Source: Gonapodya prolifera JEL478
Taxonomy: Eukaryota > Monoblepharomycota > Monoblepharidomycetes > Monoblepharidales > Gonapodyaceae
Direction of reading: 5' to 3'
DNA length: 64,000 nucleotides
NCBI GenBank assembly: GCA_001574975.1
Contig: KQ965735.1
Span: 619,479-683,478, forward strand
A program made the position numbers and the translations under genes. Each line of letters starts with the position of its first letter. Positions within the stretch are counted from its first letter, which is position 1. The notes beneath the pieces were generated by a model, which saw only the letters and a list, made by a program, of their open reading frames with translations, was not told the origin of the DNA and ran no database searches. Shown here in pieces: positions 1-10,422 of this stretch.

Positions 1-109
1 ATGTTTTGTTAATACCTCGTTGACATGGCTTTTCTTCGCTCTCACGCCACCCTCTCGTGTCCCCTCGCCGCACCCATTATCATTCGCCAATGCTACTAAT
101 CATTGCCAG

Positions 110-798
110 GCCACACTTCCCTTGTGGGTCTGCTGGAGCTGACTCCCAAATACCTTGTTTCGGCCGCCGCAGATTCGAGCTTGCGTATCTGGAATCCCAA
201 CACTGGGGCCTGCTTGGCTACACTCAACGGGCATCAAGCGGCCATCACTTGCTTCCACCACGACCCTCATTATAACCGTATTGTTTCCGGTTCTGATGGG
301 GGTGTCAAGGTGTGGGAACTGTGCTCAGACCCGGTCGAGGCCGCCAGGATAGAGAGAGAGGGGCAAGGACAGGGGCAGGGTCAGGGCACGGGTGGCACGT
401 CGACGACCGTGGCGTATGGGAGGTTCTTGAGGGATCTCGTTTCAGGCCCAGAAGTGCATGGTGTATGGAGGGTGCGGATGGACGAGAGAAGACTGGTGTG
501 CGCCATCCAAAGGGAGCACGCTCAGACATTCTTTGAAGTGTTAGACTTCGGAGATGGGGTGGACGAGGATGACCAGGGAGAGCGTAGGAGTGGTGTTGTT
601 GGCGATGGGTATGTCGAATATGTGGATGGAACTCGAGAGGCAGGATCGTTTCGCGGTGAGGTCCCTCCTGGTGGAAGGCCACGGAGCGTACCAGATGGTC
701 CCACGCCCGGGCATATCCAGGAGCACAGTGACGATGATGCGGTGATGGCGGTGCCTCCTCAGAATATGGATATGGCGGAGGGAGACACAAGCGACTGA
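110..798 (+). CDS. Cdc4/Pop1-like F-box WD40 protein, last exon (partial)
   Basis: This is the C-terminal end of an SCF ubiquitin-ligase substrate receptor whose upstream exons lie outside the window. The exon starts after a consensus branch site and acceptor (CTAAT then TTGCCAG at 103-109) and ends at the TGA at 796-798. Two WD40 blades are visible: GHTSLVGLLELTPKYLVSAA with SLRIWNPNTG, then GHQAAITCFHHDP with SGSDGGVKVWEL. After a Gly-Gln repeat comes FLRDLVSG...GVWRVRMDERRLVCAIQRE...FFEVLDFG, which matches the closing blade of Cdc4/Pop1/FBXW7 proteins, where WD40 arginines read phosphodegrons. The acidic tail after the last blade has no recognised domain. Family assignment is firm; the exact orthologue is not provable without the F-box part. 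Confidence 0.85.
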
Positions 799-1616
799 GC
801 GGAGTGAAAGCGTGCACGATATGATGTTGGTTGCAGTGGGGCGTGATGAAAGGGCTGAGTGACGATGACGGGGATGTCTCTTGGTTTCCTCTACACGGTT
901 TCATACTAGTGGAATCCCGATGAGACATCTTCGAGTGACGATACAGATCTTGACCCCGTTTGTTGTTGCCGATATGGGTGTGCCTGCTGAATTTCACATA
1001 TCTGGCTTGGTTTTCTTTCCCGTCTTTTTTCTTCTTTTACCCACCTAAATCATCTCAACCCCCGCTCCCCATTTATTTTCCTCATTGGTGCCACGTTTAC
1101 TTGGTGGAAGTCTGGTCGTCGAGAACCTTGCTTTTAGTCAGAAACCTACTATGGCTTGTACGATATCTACTCGAGGGATGAACGCTATAGATTCAATAAC
1201 ATGTCTGTAAAACTACACTGAGAATCTCGCACTTTTATTGGTACACGGAGTTTCGTCCTATCCGAAGTGAGTAATAGGACCGATTCGAGAACGAAAAAGT
1301 CATATCATCAATGTTGCCATCATCCTGTCGAAAGAATGGCTGGGAGGAGGCCCACTCAACATCGATTCCCAATGTTCCAGACCCAGAGACCTGTCTCGTC
1401 TAGTCCCAAGAGAAGGAATGCAATAAGCTCTTCCCGTCATTGCATGCTTCAACGACTAACTCGACCCCGGGTGCTTCATGCATTGTTGGTGACATAGCAC
1501 AAACCTGCACGCCGGTTCGAATGAGGCGACGGCTGCGAACTGCCAAAATATTGTTGTGAGTGAACTCTCCAAAAATCCCTCAGCTTCACAAGACACTCAC
1601 CAATTATGCTAACTCG
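799..1616. other. Intergenic, no gene seen
   Basis: About 0.8 kb between the convergent 3' ends of the Cdc4-like gene and SMG9. Open frames here are short and show no family resemblance. A pyrimidine-rich stretch lies near 1018-1080. A GGTTCGA motif near 1514 resembles a tRNA B box, but no tRNA fold surrounds it. Confidence 0.6.
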
Positions 1617-3560
1617 TCATGTTTTTTTGGTTGCATTGGTCCCTTCTTTTCTTATTGCATCCCAAACTTTTCCCACGCCACGAACCCACTCTCGCTCGCT
1701 CAGGTGCCAGAACCCAACCGGTCTCCGTGGATCTCCTCCCTCCACGGGAGGTCGCCGAAGAGCTGTTGGTCGTGGGGTACGAAATATGGTATCACGTACA
1801 GAAGGTGAAAAGGATGGGCCACTGGAGGGTGCAAGTCCATAAATCGCGTCGTCAGACAGTTGCGGGGTAATTCCTAGTGAAGCATCTCTTCTTCGCTTCC
1901 ACGCCGCAAAAACGCTGACTTCAGATTCCGCGGGGGGCACGTGAACAATATTGGGAGTGGCTGGCCCGCCATACCAGCCAAGCGAGAGTCCACTTTCCGA
2001 TGGAGATGTTGAGGAAGTGGGTTCAGTTGGGATAGAAGTATTTCTGGATCCGGGTTCGATTGCTTTGTCCAAGTGTGGAGAGATGGTTGCCCCCGATTCC
2101 GGATCCCACGCGGCCCACCCTTCTTTCCAACCTTTCCAAGGGGTGCCATGGTCTCCTTCCCAAAACGAGGTCCAGGCATTTTCCAACGCCGTTCTCCCAT
2201 CCCTGTCGTAAAGGTTCGACTCAAGACTAACTAGCACAACGTGTGGACCGGTAGCGGACCACCCTGGAGATCCAGGGTCATTTCCAGCAGGATCTGGTGT
2301 TGCTGCGCGACACCACAAAGCCCGACGGACCAAGCGCCAAAGTGTCAAGTCGACAGCTCCTGCAGGTTGAACTACTAGGAGCAAGTGGCAGCACGATGCA
2401 AGCAAAAGTGCAAGAGAAAGGTTGGCCTCAGAAAGCAGTGCCCCTGAGGTTCCAGTGGTGTCGAGGAAAAGTACGCGCTCTGGAGAGGCGTGGAGAACGA
2501 CGGAGGGAGTTTGAGGGACCGGAGGTTCCCTTTTACGTTCCGATAGGGGTAAGAGAGAATGAACAAGAGACGACATGTCTAGGCCACGGGGTCCGAAAAA
2601 CGCAACAGAAAAAACACCAGCAGAGTCAAGGAGGGCGGGATGGCGTGGGTCGGGAGGATTGAAAGAGAGAGGTTGACCAGAGAGAAGAGGAATCGGATAG
2701 GGGTAAGTCGGAGGGCTTGCCGGAATGGATGACGGTTGCTGTAAAATCTGCTGGGGAAGAGATTGAGAAGGTTGTGGAGCGGGCCGGCGCTCGAGAATAA
2801 TCGGGGCCTTTGAGTTCAAAAGTGCGACAGGAGGCCCCGTCTGTTGTAAGGTGAGATTGCCCGAAGGTGGGCGGGACGTGTTCGGCGAGGAAGTATGCTG
2901 GCGGCCATCAGCTGCTAGAAAAACGAGGAGTTTAACATGTAAGTGCAGAATGACATCACGGACTCCTTCAACGGGAGGCATGGGTGCGACAGACCAAGCT
3001 CGCTGCTGCCTTCACTGTGAAAGAAGAGCAGCATACACATTTGAACCATTGACATTTCCAAAACAACCGCTCCAACGGAGAACAAAAGGGCCCACCAATC
3101 CGGAGAAATCACTGATGTTGCACGTTTGGGACTCACCTCCAGAAGACTTTGATGATCCTCTCATCTCTTCGTGTCCACGACGGCCTTCTCCTGTTCTTCC
3201 CCTTCCACGGCCCCGCCAACTCGAAGATCCATCGCGATCCATGTCTCGATCAGACTCCGATCTGTCGTTACCCGAAAGTCCATCATTGTTGCCAGCAGCA
3301 CGTCTTTTGAGTTCGGTATTCTGTAATCCGTTTCCAACGGCCAAGGATGGCCCAGTGCGGGCATCTCTGCGCGAGTCTCGCGAATCTTTTTCGTATTCAC
3401 TAACTTTGCTTCCTCCATTTCTTCGGCTGCTCCATTCTCGTTGTTCCATCCCGGCCCTCGCGGATTCTCTTTGGCCACCCTTGTCACGGTCATTCCCTCG
3501 ATCTTTGCGCGAAGAGGTGGGGTTATCCGACTGCATTTTCCGATATTCCACTACAGCCAA
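1617..3560 (-). CDS. SMG9: SMG9-like nonsense-mediated mRNA decay factor
   Basis: SMG9 pairs with SMG8 to restrain the SMG1 kinase that phosphorylates UPF1. Model: exon 1 3560-3137, intron 3136-2915, exon 2 2914-1617; phase 1 matches on both sides, giving about 573 aa. The first ~140 residues are disordered and rich in R, S, D and G, as in SMG9 orthologues. Exon 2 carries APIILERRPAPQP, then the G-like domain: VFSVAFFGPRG, RVLFLDTTG, a hydrophobic LLLASCCHLLLVVQ, and the characteristic C-terminal HLSEREWVRGVGKVWDAIRK. The P-loop position reads GPRGLDMSS, so the Walker A Gly-Lys-Ser is absent. A downstream in-frame ATG in exon 1 (MQSDNPTSS) is an alternative start. The gene is divergent from the RBR gene. 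Confidence 0.85.
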
Positions 3561-3986
3561 TCACTCCTCTGAAGTGTCCTGCAGTCCCCTTCGTTCCCAA
3601 CAAGTTTAGTCCGGTTGCTCCGCCTGATACGGCCCCCTGATTAGTCTTCTTGTCCAATCACTGGCACTACAGAGCAATCAGAAAGAGCGTTGTCCGGAGA
3701 TGTCCGGAACTGTGAAGGAGTCCCTTAGGTTATTGGTCCAGTCTGGAATACCAGGAAGGTATGGAATGGAATGTCAAGGCGATGGGCTCTTCAGCCATCT
3801 GTTATGAAGACACGGAGTCCCAATCGACCCAATCGTGGAAAGGGAAGGGGGATTGAAGAATTTGTTTAATTACAGGAAAGTTCCCCCCGGCAGCCTGGCC
3901 CTTCAAGCTCAACACAGATGAGAGTTTACAGTAAGCCTCGGAAAACTCACTCACACCAACAGAGCATTGCCTCGCCGCTCCAGGAC

Positions 3987-4048
3987 TCTCAAAAAAAGCA
4001 GCCACAGCTCGGCGATCTCTCCAAAAAAGTAGCTACAGTTCGGCGAGC
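3987..4048. repeat. 31-bp tandem duplication upstream of the RBR gene
   Basis: Two adjacent 31-bp units (3987-4017 and 4018-4048) differ at five positions. Each has an A-tract followed by CAGCTCGGCGA or CAGTTCGGCGA. They sit in the divergent SMG9/RBR intergenic space (3561-4064), 17 bp before the RBR start codon, so they could be promoter or 5' leader elements. Nothing else was recognised in that space. Confidence 0.8.
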
Positions 4049-4064
4049 ACGATCGCTCACGGAA

Positions 4065-5762
4065 ATGGCTACGACGATCCACGGAGCTCAGTTCGAAGTC
4101 CCCTCTCTCCTCGAAGCAGCATCTGAATTGAGTGAGATGGCAGAGTTTGAAAGAGACATCGAGCTTGCGGAGCGACTTCAACTTGAAGAAGCAATTAGGG
4201 CATCACAAGAACTGACAGCCTTGGACGATGGGATGGACGTTGATGCTGTGATTCCTGACACGTCTCTTGCAAGTGAATCACTGCTCATTCAAGCCAGCGA
4301 ACTCATCTCAGAAGCAGACTATGTGAAAGCTTCGACGTTTGGACATTTGGAAAGTCAAATTGCGGATCGCGACCGTCGACTGGCGGCTCGTCTTCAGCAA
4401 TTTGAGCGGCGGGGGCTGCTTGGAACTCTGACCTAGAATCCGTCAACGGGGACGACCGATTCGAAGACGACCAAATCCAAAATGCTCGAACATTACTTAA
4501 CGTACGTGGTATATGTTTTCATGGTGTTTCACTTTGTTTCTTTGTTATCTGAGGCATCAAATTTCCTCCCTCCATTCACCACCAATTGATTAGGCAACGT
4601 CAGATTTGCACACTGAGCCCAAAGGAAAGGGCGGCGCAGCAGCAGCGCCAGCCGGGCGTGAAACCTCGCAAGGGGGCCTTTTCTCTGACTGCCTTCCCGA
4701 CGGTATCACTTCCCCCACGGAACTGGACCGGATCACTGTGCGGCACATAGAAGCTTCAATGGGAGACAACAAGCTCTATTGTGCGAACGCGCGATGCTCA
4801 ATGCCTCTGTAAGTGTGGGCCCACGATGCAAGGTTGTAAGTACAGCACCGTTGCATCATCTACGTGTAGTTGTGAATACAAAGTTGAAACTTTATTCTTT
4901 TTACGGATCAGGGGTTCCACAAAAACTCACGTGTGCCCAGTATCAAGCCCTCCCGATACATCTTCGCAACAAAGAAGACGAGCAATTCCAGCTGCTTGCG
5001 CAAGAGAGAAGATGGAAGAGATGTCCCGCTTGTCAAGCGATGGTTGAATTGAATACGGGATGTAATCATGTGGGTCTGGTTTGCGACGTAGCATCTTATT
5101 TCGACGGTAGTGAGTTCTTGACATTTTTCTTAAAGATCACGTGCAAGTGTAAAAAGGAGTTCTGTTACATCTGCGGTGGCGATTGGGTTCAGCAACAGAA
5201 TTGCCGAAACGGATGTCCTCTCTGGGACGAGCAGAACTTGGTTGACGAAGAAAATCTCCGTGCAGGTGCAGGTGTGGGTGGAGCTCTAGCAATGACCGAA
5301 CAACAACTTGTTGAGCAGCCAGCGGCTGACTATCGAATGGGTAAAAAAGAAATTGCATGCTCATTTTCTAAAACCAAAGCTTCCCATCATGTAACAGCTC
5401 CGCACACCCCTTGTTTCCCTGTACGATGTCGCGGATGGGCTAAACGTGGGATTCCGGGTGCCGCGCTGGATGGCGGCGGACTTGGACGAGAAACTGTGTT
5501 CCTATTGTGGGCAGACAGTGCGTTCAATTTTTCATGAGCATCCAACATTGCCTTGACCACTCTTTGGCAGTTCTACAATCTCGACGGTCTCGTACAGCAC
5601 CTGCAAACCACGATGCAGCACCGCGTGTATATCTGCTGCGGGCGTATATTCCTGAACGGGGACGGGGTCATCAAGCATCGGCAAATGTCGGGCGACATTT
5701 GTATTAATTCTTTTTTAGTGGATGTCTCTTGTGCAACAATTGCATGTAGTTGCCCATTATGA
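4065..5762 (+). CDS. RBR-type (IBR-RING2) ubiquitin ligase, degenerate
   Basis: RBR ligases pass ubiquitin through a cysteine in RING2. Start chosen at ATG 4065. Visible in order: an N-terminal helical region (4065-4430), exon 4594-4808 ending KLYCANARCSMP (start of the IBR), exon 4912-5069 with LTCAQYQALP and RWKRCPACQAMVELNTGCNH, and exon 5136-~5340 with ITCKCKKEFCYICGGDW, together RING2. The tail carries a CxxC plus HL-H finger: CSYCGQT, then LDGLVQHLQTTMQHRVYICC. Oddities: no intact RING1 is found before the IBR; the frame breaks by one base near 4420, at a run of five G, between QQFERR and SDLESVNGDDRFEDD; the middle of the IBR (4809-4911) does not resolve into clean exons. Either a divergent RBR with assembly errors or a decaying gene. 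The catalytic RING2 Cys (GCNH context followed by CKC) is present. Confidence 0.6.
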
Positions 5763-6224
5763 GTGAAATTGAAGTGGTGGAATGTCTTTGTGTTTTCGGC
5801 AGAGAGGAGAAGACGGGTTGTTGGTGTGCGAAGGAGGAGGGTGACCAGGCTGGAGGGAGAACCGTGTGTGCGGTCGTTTAAGCCAAGCGGAGACAAGAGC
5901 GGCAGCTGCAGTCACACCGAGCCGGCCAGGTTTCCTTGTATGTGGGGCGTGTCTGTTGCTCAGACTAGTGTTCACTACAATATTACCGCATCAGACGTGT
6001 GACAACCACTTCTCATTGACGCCGTCGACTCAACCACTTTCCATTTCGCGTTTCTAGGCTATGGTGACGTATATAGTACTAACTTGATCCTAATCCTGAG
6101 AGCCCTAGTCGTAAAATATGTTACAATGATGTGCCCGCGGCGGGCAGCTGGTGACAATCCAAAATATCAATCTTTATCTAATCTACCCGTCAGTCTCTCT
6201 TGAATGTCTCTTCGAAGAATCAGA
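5763..6224. other. Intergenic, no gene seen
   Basis: About 460 bp between the convergent ends of the RBR and COQ10 genes. No coding signal, repeat or RNA gene was recognised. Confidence 0.6.
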
Positions 6225-7384
6225 TCATCGCTTCACGCCTAGTCCTACAGTATTACCAGATTTCCCAATAACATCCTTGCACCGCGCCTCGAACGCGGCC
6301 ATGACCCTCCCGGCGACTTCCGAAAACGCAAGACTCGCTGCCGCCGCATGTGCAGGATTGCGGAACTCAAACTCTATCAGAAAGTCGACGAGGGTTGGAG
6401 AGAGTTTGAGGGATAGGTGGTCAGCGGACGTCGGGCGACGAATGAGGTGCGAGTGAGAGTGAGAGTTGGTGTTGCGATGGGTAGGAAGTTTGGACGACGT
6501 ATGGAGAGGGCTGAAGACCCAGCTGCATAGCATGTGCTTGAAGAGGTTGGTATCGGCGGATTTCGCCTGTTGGCAAGATGTTTAGCGAAGTGCGGAGAGA
6601 AGAGTCACGGCCAGATCCAATTATCCGTGTCCGGTTTATTGAGCGCGCCCACTACACGCCGACACGTGATCGCAAGCGCTTCGGCACATCCCCTCAGGGA
6701 GAGAGCCTCGGGATCGCGGTGCATAAACTATTCCGCTCTGCGGATTATTTGCCTCGGGCTGACAACCTCGGTCTGTGCTCGACCCCCAAGCCCCCCCCCA
6801 CCAAACATGAGATGCTCACCTCGACCTTCCACCCATCCCAGCAATTGACCTCGCTCATGTACCGTTCCTCGAATCCTCCAAACCCAACCCCAAGCTCGGC
6901 GCGCATGAGTTGATGCCCTGGCTCGAGTACGGATGTGGAGAAGACTCGCGAGTGCTGGCAAAAGGGGAGAAAGTAGCGGTACGAGTCCACGTCTCGGACT
7001 AAATCGTAGAGCACTGCGGGAGGATACCTGTTGGAAAGAGCTGATGAAGAATTGACACGGTGGTGGTGGTGGTGTGGCCAGTAAAAGCACAAAAGGAGCA
7101 AGCATAGCGCGTCCTCCAATACTCTTCGCAGAGCGTCCACTCCCGCGCGAACCTTGATCCCCGTCACGCACCGACTCCACTCACTGCAACACTTTGCTCT
7201 CCGTGTACTCCTTTCGCATCAGAGACTTTGGCGGCTCAGGGAGGATGGCAGACAGATCGGGCAGCGAAAGAAACGTCCGTCGATGCGAAGACGCGTGAGG
7301 TGCAGACGGGCAGCGAGGGTCACGTGACTGTTGACGCAGTGATGCGCGCAGGAGGGCGATCGTGCGCAGCGTGCGTGCAGGCAT
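6225..7384 (-). CDS. COQ10: Coenzyme Q-binding protein COQ10, mitochondrial
   Basis: COQ10 is a START-fold protein of the mitochondrial inner membrane that binds ubiquinone and is needed for its function in respiration. Model: exons 7384-7185, 7027-6820 and 6566-6225, phases consistent, about 249 aa. The N-terminus (MPARTLRTIALLRASLRQQS) is an Arg-rich, acid-free mitochondrial presequence. The mature domain starts KEYTESKVLQYPPAVLYDLV and continues with VDSYRYFLPFCQHSRV and MRAELGVGFGGFEERYMSEV, the signature of the family. The last exon has LFKHMLCSWVFSP and VDFLIEFEFRNP, followed by the C-terminal helix VMAAFEARC. A Ser/His-rich loop (THRNTNSHSHSH) in the last exon is longer than usual. Length and all motifs agree with a whole gene. 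Confidence 0.93.
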
Positions 7385-7826
7385 GGCGACGGCTGCGACG
7401 CTCGGATGGGCAAGGATCGTGGTGAAAACGAACACGTAGGTAATTCAGCCTAAATGTGACAGGGCACCCGATGACTTCAGGTGGGCAACGATTGTACAAG
7501 GTTCTATCCTTCTTTCAATTGTAATTGGTGCGCCTTTGTTCCATCAATTGTCTCCCGGTCAAGCTGCGGGTGTCCCAGACACTTTCCGATGGGTGATGAA
7601 CGAGAGAAAGTGGTTCCTGACCGTTTCAACAATAGACATCACTTCGATTTCGTTTTATTGACAGTGTTCTTCTTTCGTTTAGGATTTAATTAGGAAAAGA
7701 TGGCGTTGAGACCCGTACAAATTAGGTTTCAATTAGAACTGCAAATGGGGCTGACCACCTGGAAAAATCGCGAGGTCATCCGTGAGGCGTGACATCCAAA
7801 TTGCGTCCGCCCCCATCTGCACAGTG
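7385..7826. other. Divergent intergenic region COQ10 / GH26
   Basis: About 440 bp between two divergent start codons, so it must hold both promoters. No specific element was recognised. Confidence 0.5.
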
Positions 7827-10133
7827 ATGGCCAGCAGCGCGACAGAGGAAGTCCCGGACAACCAGAGCGAAGCGCCGTCGTCGACGCGGGAGCTGAACGA
7901 ACCTCCCACCCCCACCCCCGTCGCCACTTCATCAGAGGGAACCCCGGCCTCGGTTCATCGTTTTTCATCGGAGCTCGGAACCCCGATGGCTGATGGAGCG
8001 CTCGCCGCATCGAGCGTCGCCCTGTCCGAGGCTGCCCTCATTCAAATTCCAGGTGATGGGACGGGCTTGGGCTCCACATCCACCGCGGTGCCAGTCTCAC
8101 CGTCACCTGCCAAGCCAGCCCGGCGAAAAATGAAGTGGCTCGTCATCGGTGAATTTTTTTCTTGCTCCATGTTGCAGATGCAGAGCTTGTCGTTCTGATG
8201 CGTTGGTGCATTTCCACGTCTCATACCTCCTTCCTCCTACCTTCTACCTTGAGCTTGCAGGCGGAGTTATGGCAGTGGTCGGATTAGCAGTCGTCGCATT
8301 TGGCGTATCATTCCTCGTGATCAAAACCCGCGACAGCTCCTCCTCCTCCTCCGCGGCCGTCGTCGCGGGGGGCACCGTCGCCAACACAACCGTATCCCCC
8401 ACATCTGCACCTCACTCCACCACATCTCTGACCTCATCCGCGTCCGCAACCTCCAAAGCCACAACCACAACATCATCGACCACAACCCGAGCGCCCCTAT
8501 CTGGCCCCACGATGGCCCCCAAGGGCTCCCCCGTGACGGGAGAGGTGTTCCCCGACAGGGCGACCGACTTTTGGTTCGGGCTCACGGTCTCGGACTACCT
8601 CCCACCAATCATGAACAACTACTCCCAGGGCGGGTTCAAGCCGCGGCTCATTCACACGTACTACTCGCTTGTGCCCCAGTCGGATCCACAAGGGCTCGGT
8701 CAGTTTTTAATCGCAGTTGTTTTCCCCCTTGATCATTCCGACATTCGCTAACCTTGCTTATCACGACATCCGACTTCGAAACCCAACACTCACGAATGCA
8801 GCCGAGCACTTCCTCGTCGGCGCCGCTGGTATCTCACCCAACGGCGTGATGATGATCTCGCTGGAACCGTTTGCCGGGATCGAGGCCGTGACTGAGGACG
8901 TCATGCGCGCGCACGCGCAGGCGTTTGCGTACCTGAACCAGTGGGGGTACAAGGTCATTTGCGCGCTCGCGCACGAGTGAGTAGCACGTTGGGTGGTGGT
9001 GGATATGCAGTCTGTTGCAGTGCTGACCTGCTGGCGACAACATGCGTTTCAGGATGAACGGCGGATGGTACAGCTGGGGCCGCCAGCCCGAAGCGTACAA
9101 GAACATGTTCCGCAACTTCTCGACCATTGTGAAAGCCACGGCGCCCGCGACCGCCATGGCGTGGCTGCCCACGGTCTCAAACAGCTACCCCTTTGACCAA
9201 CGCCGCCTGCCTCCTGTCAACAGCACGGAATTTAGAGCGCTCGACACGAATGGGAACGGGCAGTTGGATGCAGGAGATGATCCCTATGAACCGTTCTATC
9301 CGGGTGATGGTGAGTGGAGTGGAGGGGTTGGGTGGGTGTGATGAGTGGCAGATCACTCATTTGTATTTTTGATCACGCTGTCGAAAATAGAATACGTCGA
9401 TTGGGTTGGAGGGGTGAGTGAATGCTGGGGTTGATTAGCGTTCTCGGTGGTGAATGACGATTGTTTCTGGTGCAGACGATCTACTACTACGGGCCAAGTT
9501 ACCCCTGTGAGTTGTGCATTCGACTTTGGTCTCGATCACACGTTTTGACCTTGCATAATTCCGGAAGACATCAACAACTACCTTCCCTCGCCAAACTTCC
9601 TGTCGAATGCACTCGACGGTGTGTCTGGTACTGACGTATTCTACGATCGTATGTACTCGATGGACAGCAGCTGCAATGGCGACCATGTCACGAAATTTCT
9701 CACACCCTATTTAACTTCATTTCTAGGATTCTGCCGCCAGCGGAACAAATCCCTTGTATGGGCCGAGACGAGTATCTTCCACTGGCCCAACGGGACCGGG
9801 TACGACAGTCTTTCGCAAAAACAAGCGTGGTGGCGGTTGATGCTCTCACGGACGACGCGTGCACGGTATCCCAAGTTCCAGGCGCTTGCGTGGTTTGAAA
9901 TCGGTGAGTGCTGTGTGCTAAGCAGACTTTTGGAGGGTGTGAAAGAATGGTCCGACTGAACCTCTTTTCCCTGTGGAATTCTAGTGAAAGTTGAAACCGC
10001 GTGGCAGAACCAAACCATCGACTTTGCGATATCGTCCAACCAAACCGTCATGAACGCGTTCCTTCAAGACATTTCGCCTGCCGGAAGCGTTGCGTCCAAC
10101 ATAGACTATACCACCCTGGAGTGGGGATCGTGA
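7827..10133 (+). CDS. GH26-like glycoside hydrolase with N-terminal membrane anchor
   Basis: Predicted retaining glycosidase related to family GH26 (beta-mannanases and relatives). Nine exons with matching phases: 7827-8148, 8261-8698, 8802-8976, 9053-9309, 9391-9413, 9476-9506, 9568-9648, 9727-9903, 9985-10133; about 550 aa. The start is the first ATG of the exon. Residues 1-105 are disordered and end in basic ARRKMKW, followed by one membrane span (VMAVVGLAVVAFGVSFLVI, split by intron 1) and a long Ser/Thr stalk. This is a type II signal-anchor layout with the enzyme outside the cell. The domain holds FWFGLTVSDYLPP, the acid/base motif ALAHEMNGGWYSWG, a DTNGNGQLDAGDD loop resembling a calcium-binding EF-hand, EYVDWVGGTIYYYG and the likely nucleophile in LVWAETSIFHW. 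Substrate is not predictable from sequence. Confidence 0.85.
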
Positions 10134-10422
10134 TTTGGGTTCTTTTTCAGCATGTTGCATTTGCATACAGTACTGGGCATACAGAAGTCTTTTTTGAAGT
10201 GTAACTGCACCAACGTAACGACTACGACTGGCAATAGTTAACTGTTTATTTATTATAAAACACGAGAACTGCCGATGATTGAAGATTGACCTAACCTGCT
10301 GGGTCGGAATCAAAAATCCCCCGACTTCCGAGCGTGTACTAATATACTGCGACGTATGTAATAATATTCCGCCAAGAGGTCCCCTTGACACGTCCTCTTC
10401 GCTCGAGTGTGTTTGCAGGCCA

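Noticed and set aside
305-997. Long open frame antisense to the Cdc4-like exon
   Set aside because: It is a shadow of the plus-strand WD40 exon, has no homology and a composition typical of antisense frames.
1505-1530. GGTTCGAAT motif suggesting a tRNA gene
   Set aside because: No acceptor stem, anticodon arm or A box around it.
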